Shown here: positions 24,186 through 36,285 of the stretch, piece after piece
Layout of the letters: the number at the start of each line of letters is the position of its first letter
How positions within the stretch are numbered: position 1 is the first letter of the stretch
NCBI GenBank assembly: GCA_000149265.1
Contig: CH003244.1
Span: forward strand, 269,834-333,833
Direction: 5' to 3'
Length of the DNA: 64,000 nucleotides
Source: Ciona savignyi
Lineage: Eukaryota > Chordata > Ascidiacea > Phlebobranchia > Cionidae
Program-made: the position numbers and the translations under genes
The notes under the pieces: model-generated
Database searches by the model: none
The model's input: the letters and a program-made list of their open reading frames with translations, nothing else
Told to the model about the DNA's origin: nothing

Positions 24186-26659
24186 TTTATAAGTCTCGCT
24201 TTTTACCTACATGTAATTAACTAGTAAAACAGTTACTTTATCCGTATCGTATTCGTTATAATTTTCTCATGTGTACAACTATCAATAAAGGGAAATACCC
24301 AGAAAATATACGGTTTATTGACCACCAAAGTATGTTTATATAGAACCTCTATGGCTGTCAGTAGAATAGACAATGATGTTTATGTTTTAATTCCGTAAAT
24401 AGAAAAACGCAAATAGTCATTAATGGCCAATCGGCAAATTACCAAATGAAAATGTAAAGAAGAGTTATCATGTAAACAATCGTCAGATTTTATCATTCCG
24501 ACTCCTTGCTTACTTGCCACAGGGAAAACGAACTAGTCGATTGTGTCCTAGAATAAGGCACGGTTAATGTTGTTTAAAATCAAAGTTGCTAGTTTTTCGT
24601 TTTGCCATTTATGGGGATAAAGCATCAATATCTTGCTGTGTATGAAGACAAGTGAGTAATAGAGTGTAATACCAAGTAGCTTGGGTATTTTGTGGTTAAT
24701 GTACACTAGGTTAAAATTGCATTATTCCACAAGGTCAAAATTGCATTGTTCCACAAATGTCAAAATTGCAAATTTGCAAATTTCATGTTAAAATTTCTAT
24801 TCTAACATATGTACCATATAGAAAACAATATTTTAAAAAGAAATATTAAAAAAATGTGTTAAATTCTGTTTCCACCATTAAACATAAAATTAATGGTAAA
24901 AAGTACAAATGCGAGAAAATTATACACTCAAAAGTGGTAAGTAAAGTGGATAATCATCTTATGACCTGTTGTTGATCCTATATAATGACGTTTTTCTTAA
25001 ATAGAAAGCGAGCAGTCTTTTAGACTACTTGGATGGACAAAACACCCCTGTCGAGAGTTTGATGACAATATAAATTAAACAATTTGGACGAATTAAATAC
25101 GTGTACAGTTTTTCAAGTGAACGTAAACACTAACATACACATAGTCTTAAAGCAGGACTATAAAAATACATAAACAAGGAAATCATGTTTAAACTTTGAC
25201 TAAGTACGGTCGACCAATTAAGTAAGCATCCTGATTGAACATAGATAATTTAACTCTTAATCAAATGACTGGTACAAGAGTCACATATTTTTAGTCGATA
25301 TATTTGGGGTGTATCGATAATTTTTTCAACAAATCAGCAGCAGCAAATATTCTTCAAAATATGTCCGAATTAACTTTGAATAACATCAGGAACCACATAC
25401 ACACATTTGCACGCCGAAGAACAGTTGAAGTGGCTGTGAACAAACGCTCAGTATAAAGAAACAAATGTCTGTGTGTATGTGGGGCCGAAATAAGACGTAT
25501 GTATACCATTTAAATTTGATTTACGAGGTTATTGTGAAAAAGCTAAATGGAGGGAAAGAGGGTAGTAGATACATAGAAAAACTAAACACCAAAGTGAAGA
25601 TTGGGGCGTTACAGTTAGGATGGTTCTGTGTTTTTAAGTTAGTGTTTAAGGCGGGATTTGATTTAGTTATCATCGTTTAAGTAAAATTTAGTGGGATGTT
25701 TTCTTTCTGTTTTCCTTATATTAGTGTTGGCGGATAATGTTACTAATGAAAGTTTATTTAGCAAATATACTATTGAAAGAACGTTTTGATTTTATGAGAT
25801 ATGGATTTGTTTATTCAATAATCAAATATAATACTAAAAAAATACGTCAATAGCGTAATACAAAAATATGTCAATAGCAAAAAAGAATTAAAATTCCGCA
25901 TTGTCCTTGATAGCATATAGAAATTTTCGATGTTTCGCAATTTTTTTACGAATTTTAGGATAAGATAGGATGGATAATTCATGTTTATCCCCGTGAATGT
26001 AAAAAATTAATGGATGTTTTCGCTGGCGATGATTAAACAGTAGTCGATTTATTTATGGCATCTCACAGTATGCTGCTATTTGCGCAAACACAAGAAAACC
26101 AGACACACCTAGTAACGATGATATTTGCGTTATTTTGAATTTAGTTCCTCATTCTGCTTTAGTTTACTCAAATGTGGTACAACCAGTCGAGGCACGCTAT
26201 AGTCCTAAAGAATGACTACATGTAAGCAAGTTTTAGGTACACGCAAATATCACTCAATAACACCGACTGTAATTGAATATACACAGTAAGGAGCCAGGCG
26301 TGCAATTACACGAAATATAATATATTGGCGAGTAAATAAGATAATAAGTTAGGGTTAGTGGTTGGTTACGAACGAATGCGACAGTGTTTTGTATTTTCTA
26401 ACAGACGTATCGCAATAAACTATGTGATCTGATATATATTCTATAACGTGCATTTCGCCGTCATGGTGAAACCAACACATCAATCTATAGTTATTGAGTG
26501 TGGATTTACTTATAACTACTTAATCTACATACAAGTTGTGACAGCTAAAATCATTTTCGTGGCAAATCAAGATACCGAAGCTTTATATTTTCAGATCAAG
26601 TGTAGTATATTAGTATACTTCTGTTGACGTTGAAACTTAAACACCAAGGTGCTTAAAAT
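24186..26659. other. Divergent intergenic region between PUS7 and the hydrolase-like gene
   Basis: No exon supported. Small SINE remnants lie at about 24526-24560 (+) and 25957-26010 (-, including GATAGGATGGATAATTCATG and TTTATCCCCGTGAATG, the SINE 3' end). Promoters for the two divergent genes should be here, but I recognise no core element with confidence. Confidence 0.55.
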
Positions 26660-29081
26660 ATGAGCGAAGTTTGTGAAAAACTCAAAGTTGTTTTCGTGAA
26701 TGGATTAAAATACGGCTCCAGTAGTAGTAAGGATAAAGCTGACAATTTGGCACGTGAATCTTTTACAAGCTAGTTCAATATCTCCGATGACAAATATTCG
26801 GCCATACAAAACAATAGTTCCGTTATTGAACCACAAAGACTTGACATAGTTCCTGTTTCAAAAACGGTAATAAAACAAATTCACGGAGAAGTGTACAAGG
26901 CATTGGACGTTTGCGAATGTGATAAAATTCATTTGATTGTGATTGCACATAGCCATGGCGCGAAGTGTACTTTGGAGGCATTTAGAAGTTTCAATAAATA
27001 TCCTGGGCAATTAAGAAGAATATATAGCACGGCAGCAATTATTACCTTGGGGCCAATTGTCTTGGCTGAGTATGATACGGTAAGAGGTGAATAAGAAGTT
27101 TATTTATACTTTTAAATTATGGGAATTTAAAAAGAAAAGAAAATATTGTTTCTGTTTGTCTACCCTTTCTAATTATTTACTCAAGCGCCTGACCAAAGTG
27201 TTGTGTCCGCATGATATTATTAAGAATCTAAAAAGTCGGACTTAAACTTGCATAATATATAATACAAAAACTGATCGAGATATGCCTGAACGCTAGATTA
27301 AGGTTTTACTTTCCCTAGAAGAGAATTCCCAAGAAAGAGCCTTTTCAGCAGTATATTTTCTAGCAATCATAGAACCTAACATATTACTCGTTTTTAATTT
27401 AAACATGAGCGTTATCTTGGATTCGAAGGGAACTAAACCCGATATTGGAGCAGTTTTTTTCTCCAAATTTATTACCTTGAATTGAAAATGTAACATATCA
27501 TTAGTAGCCTAAATCACAACATTGCTAGCATAGGCCATTAACCAAAATTGGGAATGTGCTAAAACCTAAACTGTCGACTAAACAAATGTCTTTGTATGCA
27601 TTGTTCCGAGAATAGCAGCTTACATGATTCAACAATGTCTATTGGATTATAGCCAAGCTTTTACGTAACCAAGCTTTTTCCAGGCCTTTTCTGTAATACG
27701 CGGTTATCATTGGCAGGTAACCTGGAACTATATGTTCAAAAACGACAGTGCGAGAAAGTGGTTCCGTCTGAGACGTGGAGACAGTAATTGTGTGAAGGAA
27801 CTGGGCCCTTGTAGAAGAATTTCTGATGTCGAATTCGAATGCGATTGCTGTAGAATCCGAGCGCCCGAAGGGGATGCTGAAACTGGGTTGGCAATACCAT
27901 TCCTAATATTCATTGATGTTTAAGTTTCATAGGTTAATCGGACGATATATCAAGTTTTCGTAACATATATACCACAACGAAGTACTGTCGAAAGAGCATT
28001 TAATAGATGAAATAATGTTTACCTTACGATCTTAAGCTTATAAGAAACAAACGTTTAATTCAAACGCTATGAGTTTGTCATTATAATGGTCTGGATATTC
28101 ATTAAACGCTTAGTCTCCGGGAGATGGCTCTAGAGGGTAAGCTAGAAAATAACATGGAGAGAGTCGTGTGGCAAATGGTTAACGCGACAGATACATATAT
28201 TAATTCTATACAAAAACTCTTGGTGACAAGTCCATGAGAAATAAGATTTTGTCCAACTCAAAAAAAAACTTTTTCCACCAACAAATACTTATTTGACGAT
28301 GCTTCCCTTACCAACAAACTCTTGCTACTGTTTACGCTAATTACACGCAGCCGACCTGTCATCAACAAACATGTTTAAACTCTGTAGACCACACTGAAAA
28401 CATACAGGTAAGGTATAGGTGGGCAAATAAATCCAACCACAATCATACTAGCAAAGAGATCTAAAATTTCTGACATAAGAAATCAGTTACAGCGTTTAAA
28501 GCATAAACTTATAAGACAACCACAATTTCGTAAGCAATTTTTGATTAAAAAATAAAGAGAAATAAATAGATTTAGCAATAAAAAAGACACCAGTTACGAT
28601 CTTAGAGAAGATATACCCTGCTTCAAATTCTAATTGCGCCTACTATATTATATTTACATAGAAGCAGTAAAACGAAACCATTCTTTATTTCAGGCTGGAC
28701 GGTTCTTATGAAATTGAAGAACCAAATGATGACGATGGACCAGATGACGAAGCATCTGTTGCACCAAATGAAAACGCAATAGACGAAGCATCTGTTGCAA
28801 GAAATGAAAATGCACCAGACGAAGCATCTGTTGCAAGAAATGAAGATGCACCAGACGAAGCATCTGTTGCAAGAAATGAAGATGCACCAGACGAAGCATC
28901 TGTTGCAGGAAATGAAGATGTAGTAGACGGGGCATATGTTACACCAAATGAAGATGTAGTAGATGATGCATCTGTTGCAGCTGTGAAAAAGAAAAATAGG
29001 ATAATAAAAGCTCATTACATTGGCGAATACGTTGCGTGCAAGACCCTGAAATCACATTTGCTCCAACAATTTAAATTTTAA
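26660..29081 (+). CDS. Putative alpha/beta-hydrolase-like protein with acidic repeat tail; one in-frame TAG
   Basis: Three exons: 26660-27079, 27717-27886 and 28694-29081; 325 codons if the stop is ignored. Exon 1 begins MSEVCEKLKVVFVNGLKYGS; codon 38 is TAG (26771-26773), after which the same frame stays open for 102 codons up to a GTAAGA donor. It contains IHLIVIAHSHGAKCTLEAF, which resembles the strand-elbow-helix (H-S-x-G) of alpha/beta hydrolases, and later IITLGPIVLAEYDT. Exon 2 is cysteine-rich. Exon 3 encodes six or seven 12-residue acidic repeats of the type DEASVARNEDAP and a basic C-terminal stretch. The exon 2 donor (GG|GTTGGC) is weak; without it, exon 2 would end in a stop at 27923. 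The TAG may mean a pseudogene, a null allele, readthrough or a sequencing error. The family assignment rests on one motif plus general pattern. Confidence 0.6.
28157..28260 (+). mobile_element. tRNA-like repeat copy, plus orientation
   Basis: GAGTCGTGTGGCAAATGGTT followed by AACGCGACAGATACATATAT matches the reverse complement of the CGGTCGCGTTAACCATTCGG family seen at 58.6 and 63.5 kb. The segment resembles a tRNA A box. It lies in intron 2 of the hydrolase-like gene. Confidence 0.6.
28746..28981 (+). repeat. 36-bp coding tandem repeat (12-residue acidic units)
   Basis: Six to seven units beginning GACGAAGCATCTGTTGCA, in frame within the last exon of the hydrolase-like gene. The central units are nearly identical and the outer ones diverged, so recent unit-number change is likely. 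Confidence 0.9.
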
Positions 29082-30449
29082 ACCACGTATAAAGCAGATA
29101 CACTGTATATATAAAGATGAATGTCACTGTAAAAAATCCCAATGAAAATTGACAAATCAGGCACACCACTGTAACGCGCACGGGGGGGGGGTCGTTTGTT
29201 GTGTCATGTTTTAAACACCTTTCTATAACTTTTTTTGTACAAATTTAATACACCATTTTTACTTGGTTATTTGTTCACTTTTATTTTTTGTACCTTTAAC
29301 GCGGTTTTTAGACTCACGCTTTATCTCTCGGGGTAATCAAGTAATTAACGCTCGATGCTTTGCAGATTTACGTGCTTCTAATGTCTTTGAACTTACGTAG
29401 TTGAAATCGGTTGTCTCTTAGCTTTTTTTTTAAATTAACATGTGTTTTAATGAATTGTTTATACCAGTTTTTATGTGTGCTTTTAATAGTTGTTGATTTT
29501 CTTAAAGCAAAAACGTATCAAGACTCTAGCAAGTTTGTGTCTCCGTCATAATTTTTTTATTGTGTATAAATTCTGTTTCCCACAATTTTAAGCGTCCTTT
29601 AAACGGGCTTTGGGGCGAAATCCCAATAGCCATAAAGTTCCTGCCAAGTGATGTGTGATTGTTTTGTGAAATTATTATAGAAGATCAAAAGCTTGGCTAA
29701 CAAGAACAAACAAAACGTATTCTAATCTGAAGGATGGCGCCAGACTCCGTCATTTTGGATTCTAAATAGGGAACTTTAGAACAGGTTTTGTGCCAGCCAT
29801 AGGCACCCGACCCCAAGCAACAAAGACAGCGTCCTGAAGAACCATTTATAAATCTGTAACAATTTGGCGGTTCTGGCAAAATTTAGATTCAATAACAATA
29901 TTTAACCACATGCTAGTACAATAAAGCCTATATTCAATAAACTATAAATAATTTTTCTGTTTCAATTTTGCTTTTCCTGTAAACACTCCTTTTTACCGAC
30001 CATCTTGTCACTTACGTCAAAAATGCTAATCAATAAAATGCAATCACCACCAGTTTATACACTGGTGTGTGTTGTTTTTTTTAATTAATCCCAGAACAAT
30101 GCAAATTGCTTTGTATTTTTAAAGTTACATTTTCCTGTTGAGAAATTAATGTTCTAAAATTTTATTGGGTAATATTGCCACCCGATTGGGCATAGCTAAT
30201 GACATCCTGATGTGTAAACAGCGACAAAATTAATAAAAAAAAAGTTGACAACTTTGATATGTCAACCGAATAAAATACTTTTTTTTGTTCCACATATACA
30301 AAGAGCGATGATTTATTTGATAATGTTGTTAATTGATATACCGAAAAATGCTGGTATGGCAGTCCTTAGTCTTAATACCTTGTGTTAAAAACCATGTTGT
30401 CCAACCATTGATAAAGTTTCAATTTCATAAAACGGCTCTTTTGGGGAGA

Positions 30450-30749
30450 CAGGATAGGATATTCATGTTTATCCTAGTGAACGGGAAAATCAAGGGGTTT
30501 AACACACGGGCAATCGTTAGATCACCTCGCGCCCACCGTCGGGTTACCGGAGCTATTGCAGTGTGTTGTATATGATATACACGTTCCTTTAATTTGGTAG
30601 AACCCATTATTCCACTCGGTTCAGACAATGTCCGCAAGGTACCTTGCCCAAAGACACAACCGACTAGCTAGCGACCAGTTTCGCACCTGCAACCTTTGGA
30701 TTGAAAGGCGACGCACTTAACCGCCAGACTATAACTGGTCGGACTAAAC
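30450..30749 (-). mobile_element. Near full-length tRNA-derived SINE (reference copy in this window)
   Basis: Read on the minus strand from 30749: CCGACCAGTTATAGTCTGGC, then GGCGGTTAAGTGCGTCGCC (A-box-like) and GGTTGCAGGTGCGAAACTGG (B-box-like GGTGCGAAAC), then GTGTCTTTGGGCAAGGTACC, a body with ATATACAACACACTGCAATA and GCTCCGGTAACCCGACGGTG, and a 3' end with short ATCCT repeats at about 30450-30465. The tRNA-like head, unrelated body and simple-repeat tail define a SINE. At least twelve other fragments of the family occur in the window. It matches my memory of Ciona tRNA-derived SINEs; the name was not verified. Confidence 0.85.
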
Positions 30750-31358
30750 GGAGGGGCAACGACAAATATATTGGGTGCTGTAATTCCCACAAATTCAAGT
30801 GCCTAAATTATTTCCTCAGGTAAATATTTTGTTTATTTTAATTGGCGCTATGCCCAAAAAAGCTAATTCTTTAAAAAAAATAGATGTCGGAGCCACAAGT
30901 CATGCCTGTTAAGCCTTTGACGAAAAAAACGGACAAAAACAATATGTGTCCCATTTTTTCAAATAGGAACCATAATTCAGAAATCAAATTTGTAACATCT
31001 TTGTTGAATGGACTAACATTCAAGAAAATAGACTTGAAAATGAACAGTAACGTTTGGCGTTATAGTCTCCCAAAACTAAAAAATAATAGTTGAAATGTTG
31101 TGTAAAAATCTGTAACTCCTTGAAAACGACAGTGAACGGCCAGGCATCTCTTTCTCAGCTGTATCGCACGGACGAAGGACCCCTTTTAAGCAAATGGCCA
31201 AATCTAAATAACATGACATATCCGGTTTATACGGTAAGCGAAACGACCATGTCCATACAGTAGATCCTCATTTCTAAAAATACACACATATTCGCCGTAT
31301 TATTTACACATGTTTTACGACATATATGTATAGAAGACTTGGTCATTTTATAGTAGAA

Positions 31359-32026
31359 TGCAGCGGTTCGCCTTGTTTTCACTTCAATTCAAACATCCGC
31401 GATAAGATGGACGTCATCCACTTGAAACTGCATTATGGCGCCAGTTATTGGTCATTGATCGCGTGCGAAAGTTGACCTGAAAACATATGACGTCAGTTAA
31501 TGCTCGCATGTTTGGGCGAGCTATAAATACGAATGTTTGGGCGTCCGAAAAGGACTCACACAGAGAGAGTGAACGAGGCTGGGACCGAGGTGACTGCCAC
31601 CTGGCGCGCGTTAAACGCTAGGTTATTGAGACTTTGTGGCATAGTTGACAGAAGGAACAAGACAAAAGTCGCATCTGCCGGATTAAACAAAGAACGAGTT
31701 GACAAGCCGCAAAGGAAAACGAACTGTCTATTAATCGCATCGCGCAGTTATTCCGACGCCGGCCGGTTCAGCGAATCGAATCCCGAGTAAAGTACATTGA
31801 TTTATTCGTGTGTTTCAATTGACAACGTTTGACAATAAACTAACCAACGTTCAATAAGCGTGGACTCGATCTTTGGTAGTCGGATATCGGAGTCAGCATA
31901 TATTCGAGCCACACGCAGCAGCACAGAGCGTCCATCCATAACGCAAAGCTGCGCACACAGAGGGTCAAACCCCTCGACTAACCTCAAACGTTGCAGTAAA
32001 CTCCTCTATAAACGTCAAACGTTGCA
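31359..32026 (+). mobile_element. Solo LTR (668 bp), target duplication TAGAA
   Basis: The element starts TGCAGCGGTTCGCC and ends AAACGTTGCA, so it has TG...CA ends, and the pentamer TAGAA lies directly on each side (31354-31358 and 32027-32031). Inside is a TATA-like AGCTATAAATACG at about 31519 and a CAATAAAC polyadenylation-type signal at about 31832, in the order expected for U3-R-U5 on the plus strand. Open frames of 85 and 113 codons in it show no protein features. No internal retrotransposon region is present, so it is best explained as a recombined solo LTR. Orientation is inferred from the TATA-to-AATAAA order. Confidence 0.75.
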
Positions 32027-33313
32027 TAGAACACTTGGTCATTTTATAGTGTTTAAAATATACGGCTCCAAAATCAACTTCTCAATTGCAAACACATCGT
32101 TTGTATATTGGATATATATCGCTGCTTTAAATACCTTAAGTTTATGGTTATCAACGAAAACAACGAAACTTTTTAAATATAAATTGAGCCACAATGTGTA
32201 GTCATTGGCACCAGTTGAACGCTCTTTGCTGCGACTATTTCCAAATATAACAGTCTGACTTCACCATCTTAAGGGTGACTTGAATGCCAACAGCAAAGAT
32301 TTAAAACCATGCCCTTTTGTATTTGAAGCTCGCCTAAAGACTCAAAGACAATAATTTTACTTGCTTTGTGTTTTTATGGTCCAAATAAAAACTAAACTAA
32401 CTTTTATTCCCGCTGGGAAATATCACCTTGTGATTTATGACGAAAGGTGTGCTTGCAGTCTATGCGTACATGAGTTTTTTTTAACCCGTACTTGTACAAA
32501 TTCTAATTCGGTTAAAAATAGTTTTGTATATTGGAATCTAGATCGACACAACATCCATAAATTAAGTCTACCAAAATGAATTAATTATTATGTATTTATC
32601 ACCGTGTTGTTGACGTGGTTAAAGGTACAAGTAAATTACTTCTACCATTTGTTTATTGCTGACCTTGTTAAAACCGCAAGAATAAAAGTAAATATTAATT
32701 TTAAATGAAAGTGTTTTTAAAACGGCTGTGTTAATTTATGATATATGCAAATTTTTGTAAAGTATTGCACCAATACCTCCATAGGTATATGGTGGAGCTA
32801 TCAATTATTAATCTCATAGAGAGCATGGTAGGGTTCAACACACTTCGCAATGGAAAGCACCGACTGTTTAATACTGGGCAAACAACAGTGTCTAACTCGT
32901 ACTTTATATTACGCAGTTGGGGAGGTACATAGCAATTAGATTTGTGCTGGTTGCTCAGAATAACGTATAAGCTAAAGGGAAGCTGGATTTTGTTCTTCAT
33001 CGATGTAATTTGATTTTATTTTTATGAGAGTAAATGTTGCTCACTATGGCGGTTATAAGTAATAAAAGAAAAGATAAGTATTGAAATAAAATATATATAT
33101 GTTTTTAGGACTAATTCATTATTTGAGTTTTGATGGTATATATTAGAGATAATGTTTGGTGTTCGTACAATTAAGTACTGGAAAAAGTTTAATATTTAGA
33201 CGGAACAGACTACAAAAGAATCTCTTGAAAACTCCAGTATTGAAAAAAATCACCAATACAGTCTACGCATCTCTAAATTTAAAGTAGCATATAGACCACT
33301 TCTTAGCCTACTG

Positions 33314-33321
33314 TATAAAAA
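33314..33321 (+). promoter_or_regulatory. TATA box of the plus-strand C-type lectin gene
   Basis: TATAAAAA 76 bp before the start codon at 33397, a suitable distance for a short 5' leader. No Inr was assigned. Confidence 0.5.
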
Positions 33322-33396
33322 ATAATTTCCGATCCTTTTTCTAGCCGTTTACAACGTTTCTGGGTAAATGAGGCGGGTTGTTCTAGTTTTAACGTT

Positions 33397-35707
33397 ATGA
33401 AGTTGATATTATTAGTAGTATTGTTTCATGCTGTATCAGCGAATAGATGGTACCGGTTTAGCGACTCGGAATATTTCGTTTCATTCGGAGAACCATTGGT
33501 GGCATACGATGGTGCAGTAACAGCTTGCGCTTCAATGAACGCCAATCTTGCTCTAGTCAAGTCTCAGCAAGTTCTTGATTTTTTGAAGGAGATTATAATT
33601 GAAAGTAGAGGTGAGTCGGTTATGTTGGACTACACAACCAAGCTTGCTGGTCGGTCACTAATACGCTCGACCATAGGATGAGTCTAAAATGGGAATACGC
33701 AATGGGCTTCAGTTCACAAATGCTGATCTATATAGATCAAATATTTAATTTTACTCACAAAGGGAGACCAAAATGGAATAATCAATATTTTTTTATTATC
33801 GGTCGCGTTAGCCATTTGTCCACGAAAAACCTTGCTCGCCAGACGGCAAGCGTGTTTGTAATTCCGGCCCAAGCGACTGTTTCAATATGGCCGCCTATAT
33901 TCGTCATCAAATTAATGTACTTGCAAGAATGTTCGATTAAAATGTTTTTAAAGAGTACTTTTCATGTGATAATAAGTTTGCAACATACCAAATGCCATTT
34001 AATTCCTTCTTTAACAAATTATTTTAAAAAAATTACAGCTTCTTAGCGCAACTATTTATGTTTAGTAAAATACGAGTATTAAAACGGAACATTATCAAAT
34101 TTTATAATATTCGCAATAAATACTATAAATGGTAATGGCATAAATTTATTTTCACAATACAAATTAATTTATTGTGCAGTTATTAGAGTGAGTTGTATAG
34201 AAATCTTGACTGCACCACTTTTAACTGAGCGGGATTTAATTACGACTTTACACCCTGTACAGCAAGCTTAGACCAGCATTACATCGGTCTGAGGAACGTC
34301 AAAGGGACCCAATTTGTTTGGAATGATGGAACTACATTACAACCTGGTGAAGCTCTGTGGGACGCTGTAAGTCATCGCAGAAACTTCGCGTCGGTGTTCA
34401 ACTGTGCGAGCATCAACGAATACATCATCCGTGATCTGAGAGGATGGAAACCTATATCGTGCACATACCCGAGCCGCTACATTTGTCAACGACCTGTAAA
34501 AAGAAAAAAAGCTCTAAATTATATTGGTACGTTCCTTTAATTGAACATTGTTTTTCTGTTTTGTAATATTTTCTTGTCCTTACAAATTAAATTTGTTGTG
34601 TCACGCAATTTGTAATCTGCCAATTTTTGTGTTAATTGTTACCAGATTTTTATATGTATAAAAACTATATCTGGCTGTCTGTATAGCATAACGAGAGATC
34701 CGGTATTTCAGGATTTAAAGCTGAAATAGAAAGTTAAATAACTAACTAAATAAATATAAAATTAAGTGTTTTTAGTTTGCAGAGGGGCGACAATATAAAT
34801 TTTATAACGAAAAATGATTTGAACGGCTGTGTTCCGAACTGTATAGCCCAGGCAATTCCTATAAAATGACAAAAGAGGCACTACATTTAAATCTTTAATA
34901 GTTTTGCATCACAGATGCTTTAAAAAGAATTACACACAAAGAGCAAATTGCGCGCATTTTAAAGACCGACACCGTAACCCAGGACATGCAAACTGCTATC
35001 AACCCCAATAAGGCCGGGGACGATGTCTTTCCAGTCGTTTACGTCATTTTTGGAATTCTTATCCTCGTCGTGCCTTTTTTGACGGCGTTGTCTATTCATA
35101 TTTCAAATAATAGGAAACGGTGAGCTAAGTTTATATTTCAATCAACGAAAATATGTGTAAGCTATATGAACCTTTTATCACGCTTGATTTAATTGAAATA
35201 CAGACCAGGTATTAGCAGAACAAATCTTGAAATGTCCACGGCAATGTAAAAAATTACCTGTTGGCATATGATGACAACGTGTATATTCTTGCAATAAAAA
35301 AATGTTTAAATGTTTATTTTATAGCTAATACATGTGATCTTGAGAATCTTAACCTTTACATACTTTGACATTTGGTACTTTAATTTCACTCATTGGACCA
35401 ATATCTATGCAGAGCATCCGATGAACAAGAGAAGTCATGGCACAATGAGACAAGCATTGGTAGTGATGTCGTTAAAAATCATTTTCTGGGAGATGCAGAA
35501 TATGATGTCACCTACACCGGATCAACGGGGCAGGGCATCGTTAAAGGCACTGCTGATGTTATCAATATTGACGAATTTAAATGCATAGATTATACAGGAA
35601 ACACAAAGTTTAATTGTGGTGTTAGCTTGAAACCGGGTACTGACACCAACATTTACAAAGAAATCGATGAGCTGCGAAGGAATGACATGGATTTATTGAC
35701 CTCTTAA
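33397..35707 (+). CDS. Type I transmembrane C-type lectin domain receptor, copy A
   Basis: Four exons: 33397-33610, 34272-34526, 34915-35119, 35413-35707; phases agree, 322 residues. Residues 1-16 are a signal peptide (MKLILLVVLFHAVSAN). Exons 1-2 encode one CTLD: YIGLRNVKGTQFVWNDG, then FNCASINEYIIRDLRGW, and SCTYPSRYICQ at the end. The EPN/QPD and WND calcium/sugar-binding signatures of mannose-type lectins are absent in their usual places, so ligand binding may be calcium-independent. Exon 3 encodes a short stalk and a TM segment (~197-219, VVYVIFGILILVV). Exon 4 is a ~100-residue cytoplasmic tail with tyrosines, including NIYKEIDE (Tyr ~306), similar to an SH2-binding site. The exon 2 donor at 34527 (GTACGT) is required, because using GTAAAA at 34496 would bring a stop in exon 3. 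Its paralogue lies at 39215-41258 on the other strand. Confidence 0.88.
33790..33830 (-). repeat. tRNA-like repeat fragment in intron 1 of lectin copy A
   Basis: TATCGGTCGCGTTAGCCATT then TGTCCACGA, a short match to the dispersed CGGTCGCGTTAACCATTCGG family. Confidence 0.55.
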
Positions 35708-35869
35708 TGTGGTTATTTAACCGAAAGTAGACTTGTACAAACATGTAAAGTTACAGCGCTGCCGTGCGACAGCCGGTCTGATGCATAGAATATAAATGGC
35801 GATGGTTATGCGCTCCGTATTATTTCGTTTTGTGTGTGCAAAGTGTTACATGAGCAATTATATACCACA

Positions 35870-36107
35870 GGTGCATAATATTATATGCAGGCTATTTCGC
35901 AATTTTTCATTTTCCAATGTGAAAACATGTTACACAACAATAAGTCGAACCAAACTGTATTTGACATTAATTGTTGCATTGCATAATGTTGTTTGTAGGC
36001 TATTTTGTAATTTTTCGTTGATATGCCCAGGTATGCACTTTAATGGCATTTTCCAATGTTAAATGAAAATAAGTCGAACCAAACTGTATTTGACATTAAT
36101 TGTTGCA
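35870..36107 (+). repeat. Two-copy tandem repeat, period ~110-130 bp
   Basis: TAAGTCGAACCAAACTGTAT plus TTGACATTAATTGTTGCA occurs at 35941 and again at 36070 (offset 129). GCATAAT-TT-T-TG-AGGCTATTT and AATTTTTC recur at about 35872 and 35981, so the two units differ by an insertion or deletion. Confidence 0.75.
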
Positions 36108-36285
36108 CTACACCAGCGATTTTTTTAATCTTCGCTTGCTATATTGTCTATTGTCACTATTAATTTATTATGAAAATATACGTATATGTCTTTAAAAATA
36201 CAAATTAAAACAGCTGTATGAACGAATAAAATTTTCCTTTTAAATCCGCCTATCCTCTACGTTTGCCGTTGCTACTAGTTTTTAA

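Larger units (their letters stand above)
29082..33396. other. Gene-free stretch with SINE and solo LTR
   Basis: No exon supported. It contains a 10-G run at about 29181, the reference SINE (30450-30749), a solo LTR (31359-32026) and the promoter of the plus-strand C-type lectin gene at its right end. Confidence 0.6.

Noticed and set aside
25465-25680. 71-codon plus frame upstream of the hydrolase-like gene
   Set aside because: AT-rich low-complexity sequence ending in a GTTTAAGG-type repeat like that at 300-380; no family or splice evidence.
28623-29015. Minus-strand cysteine-rich repetitive frame (CNRCFVWCIF units)
   Set aside because: It is the mirror of the acidic 12-residue repeat exon on the plus strand, which has a good acceptor and fits a multi-exon gene.
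31533-32201. Two plus-strand open frames of 85 and 113 codons
   Set aside because: Both lie in or across the edge of the solo LTR, overlap its promoter/polyadenylation region and show no protein-like features.
33678-34046. 122-codon plus frame in lectin intron 1
   Set aside because: It lies between two well-supported exons, includes part of a tRNA-like repeat, and has no domain or splice support.
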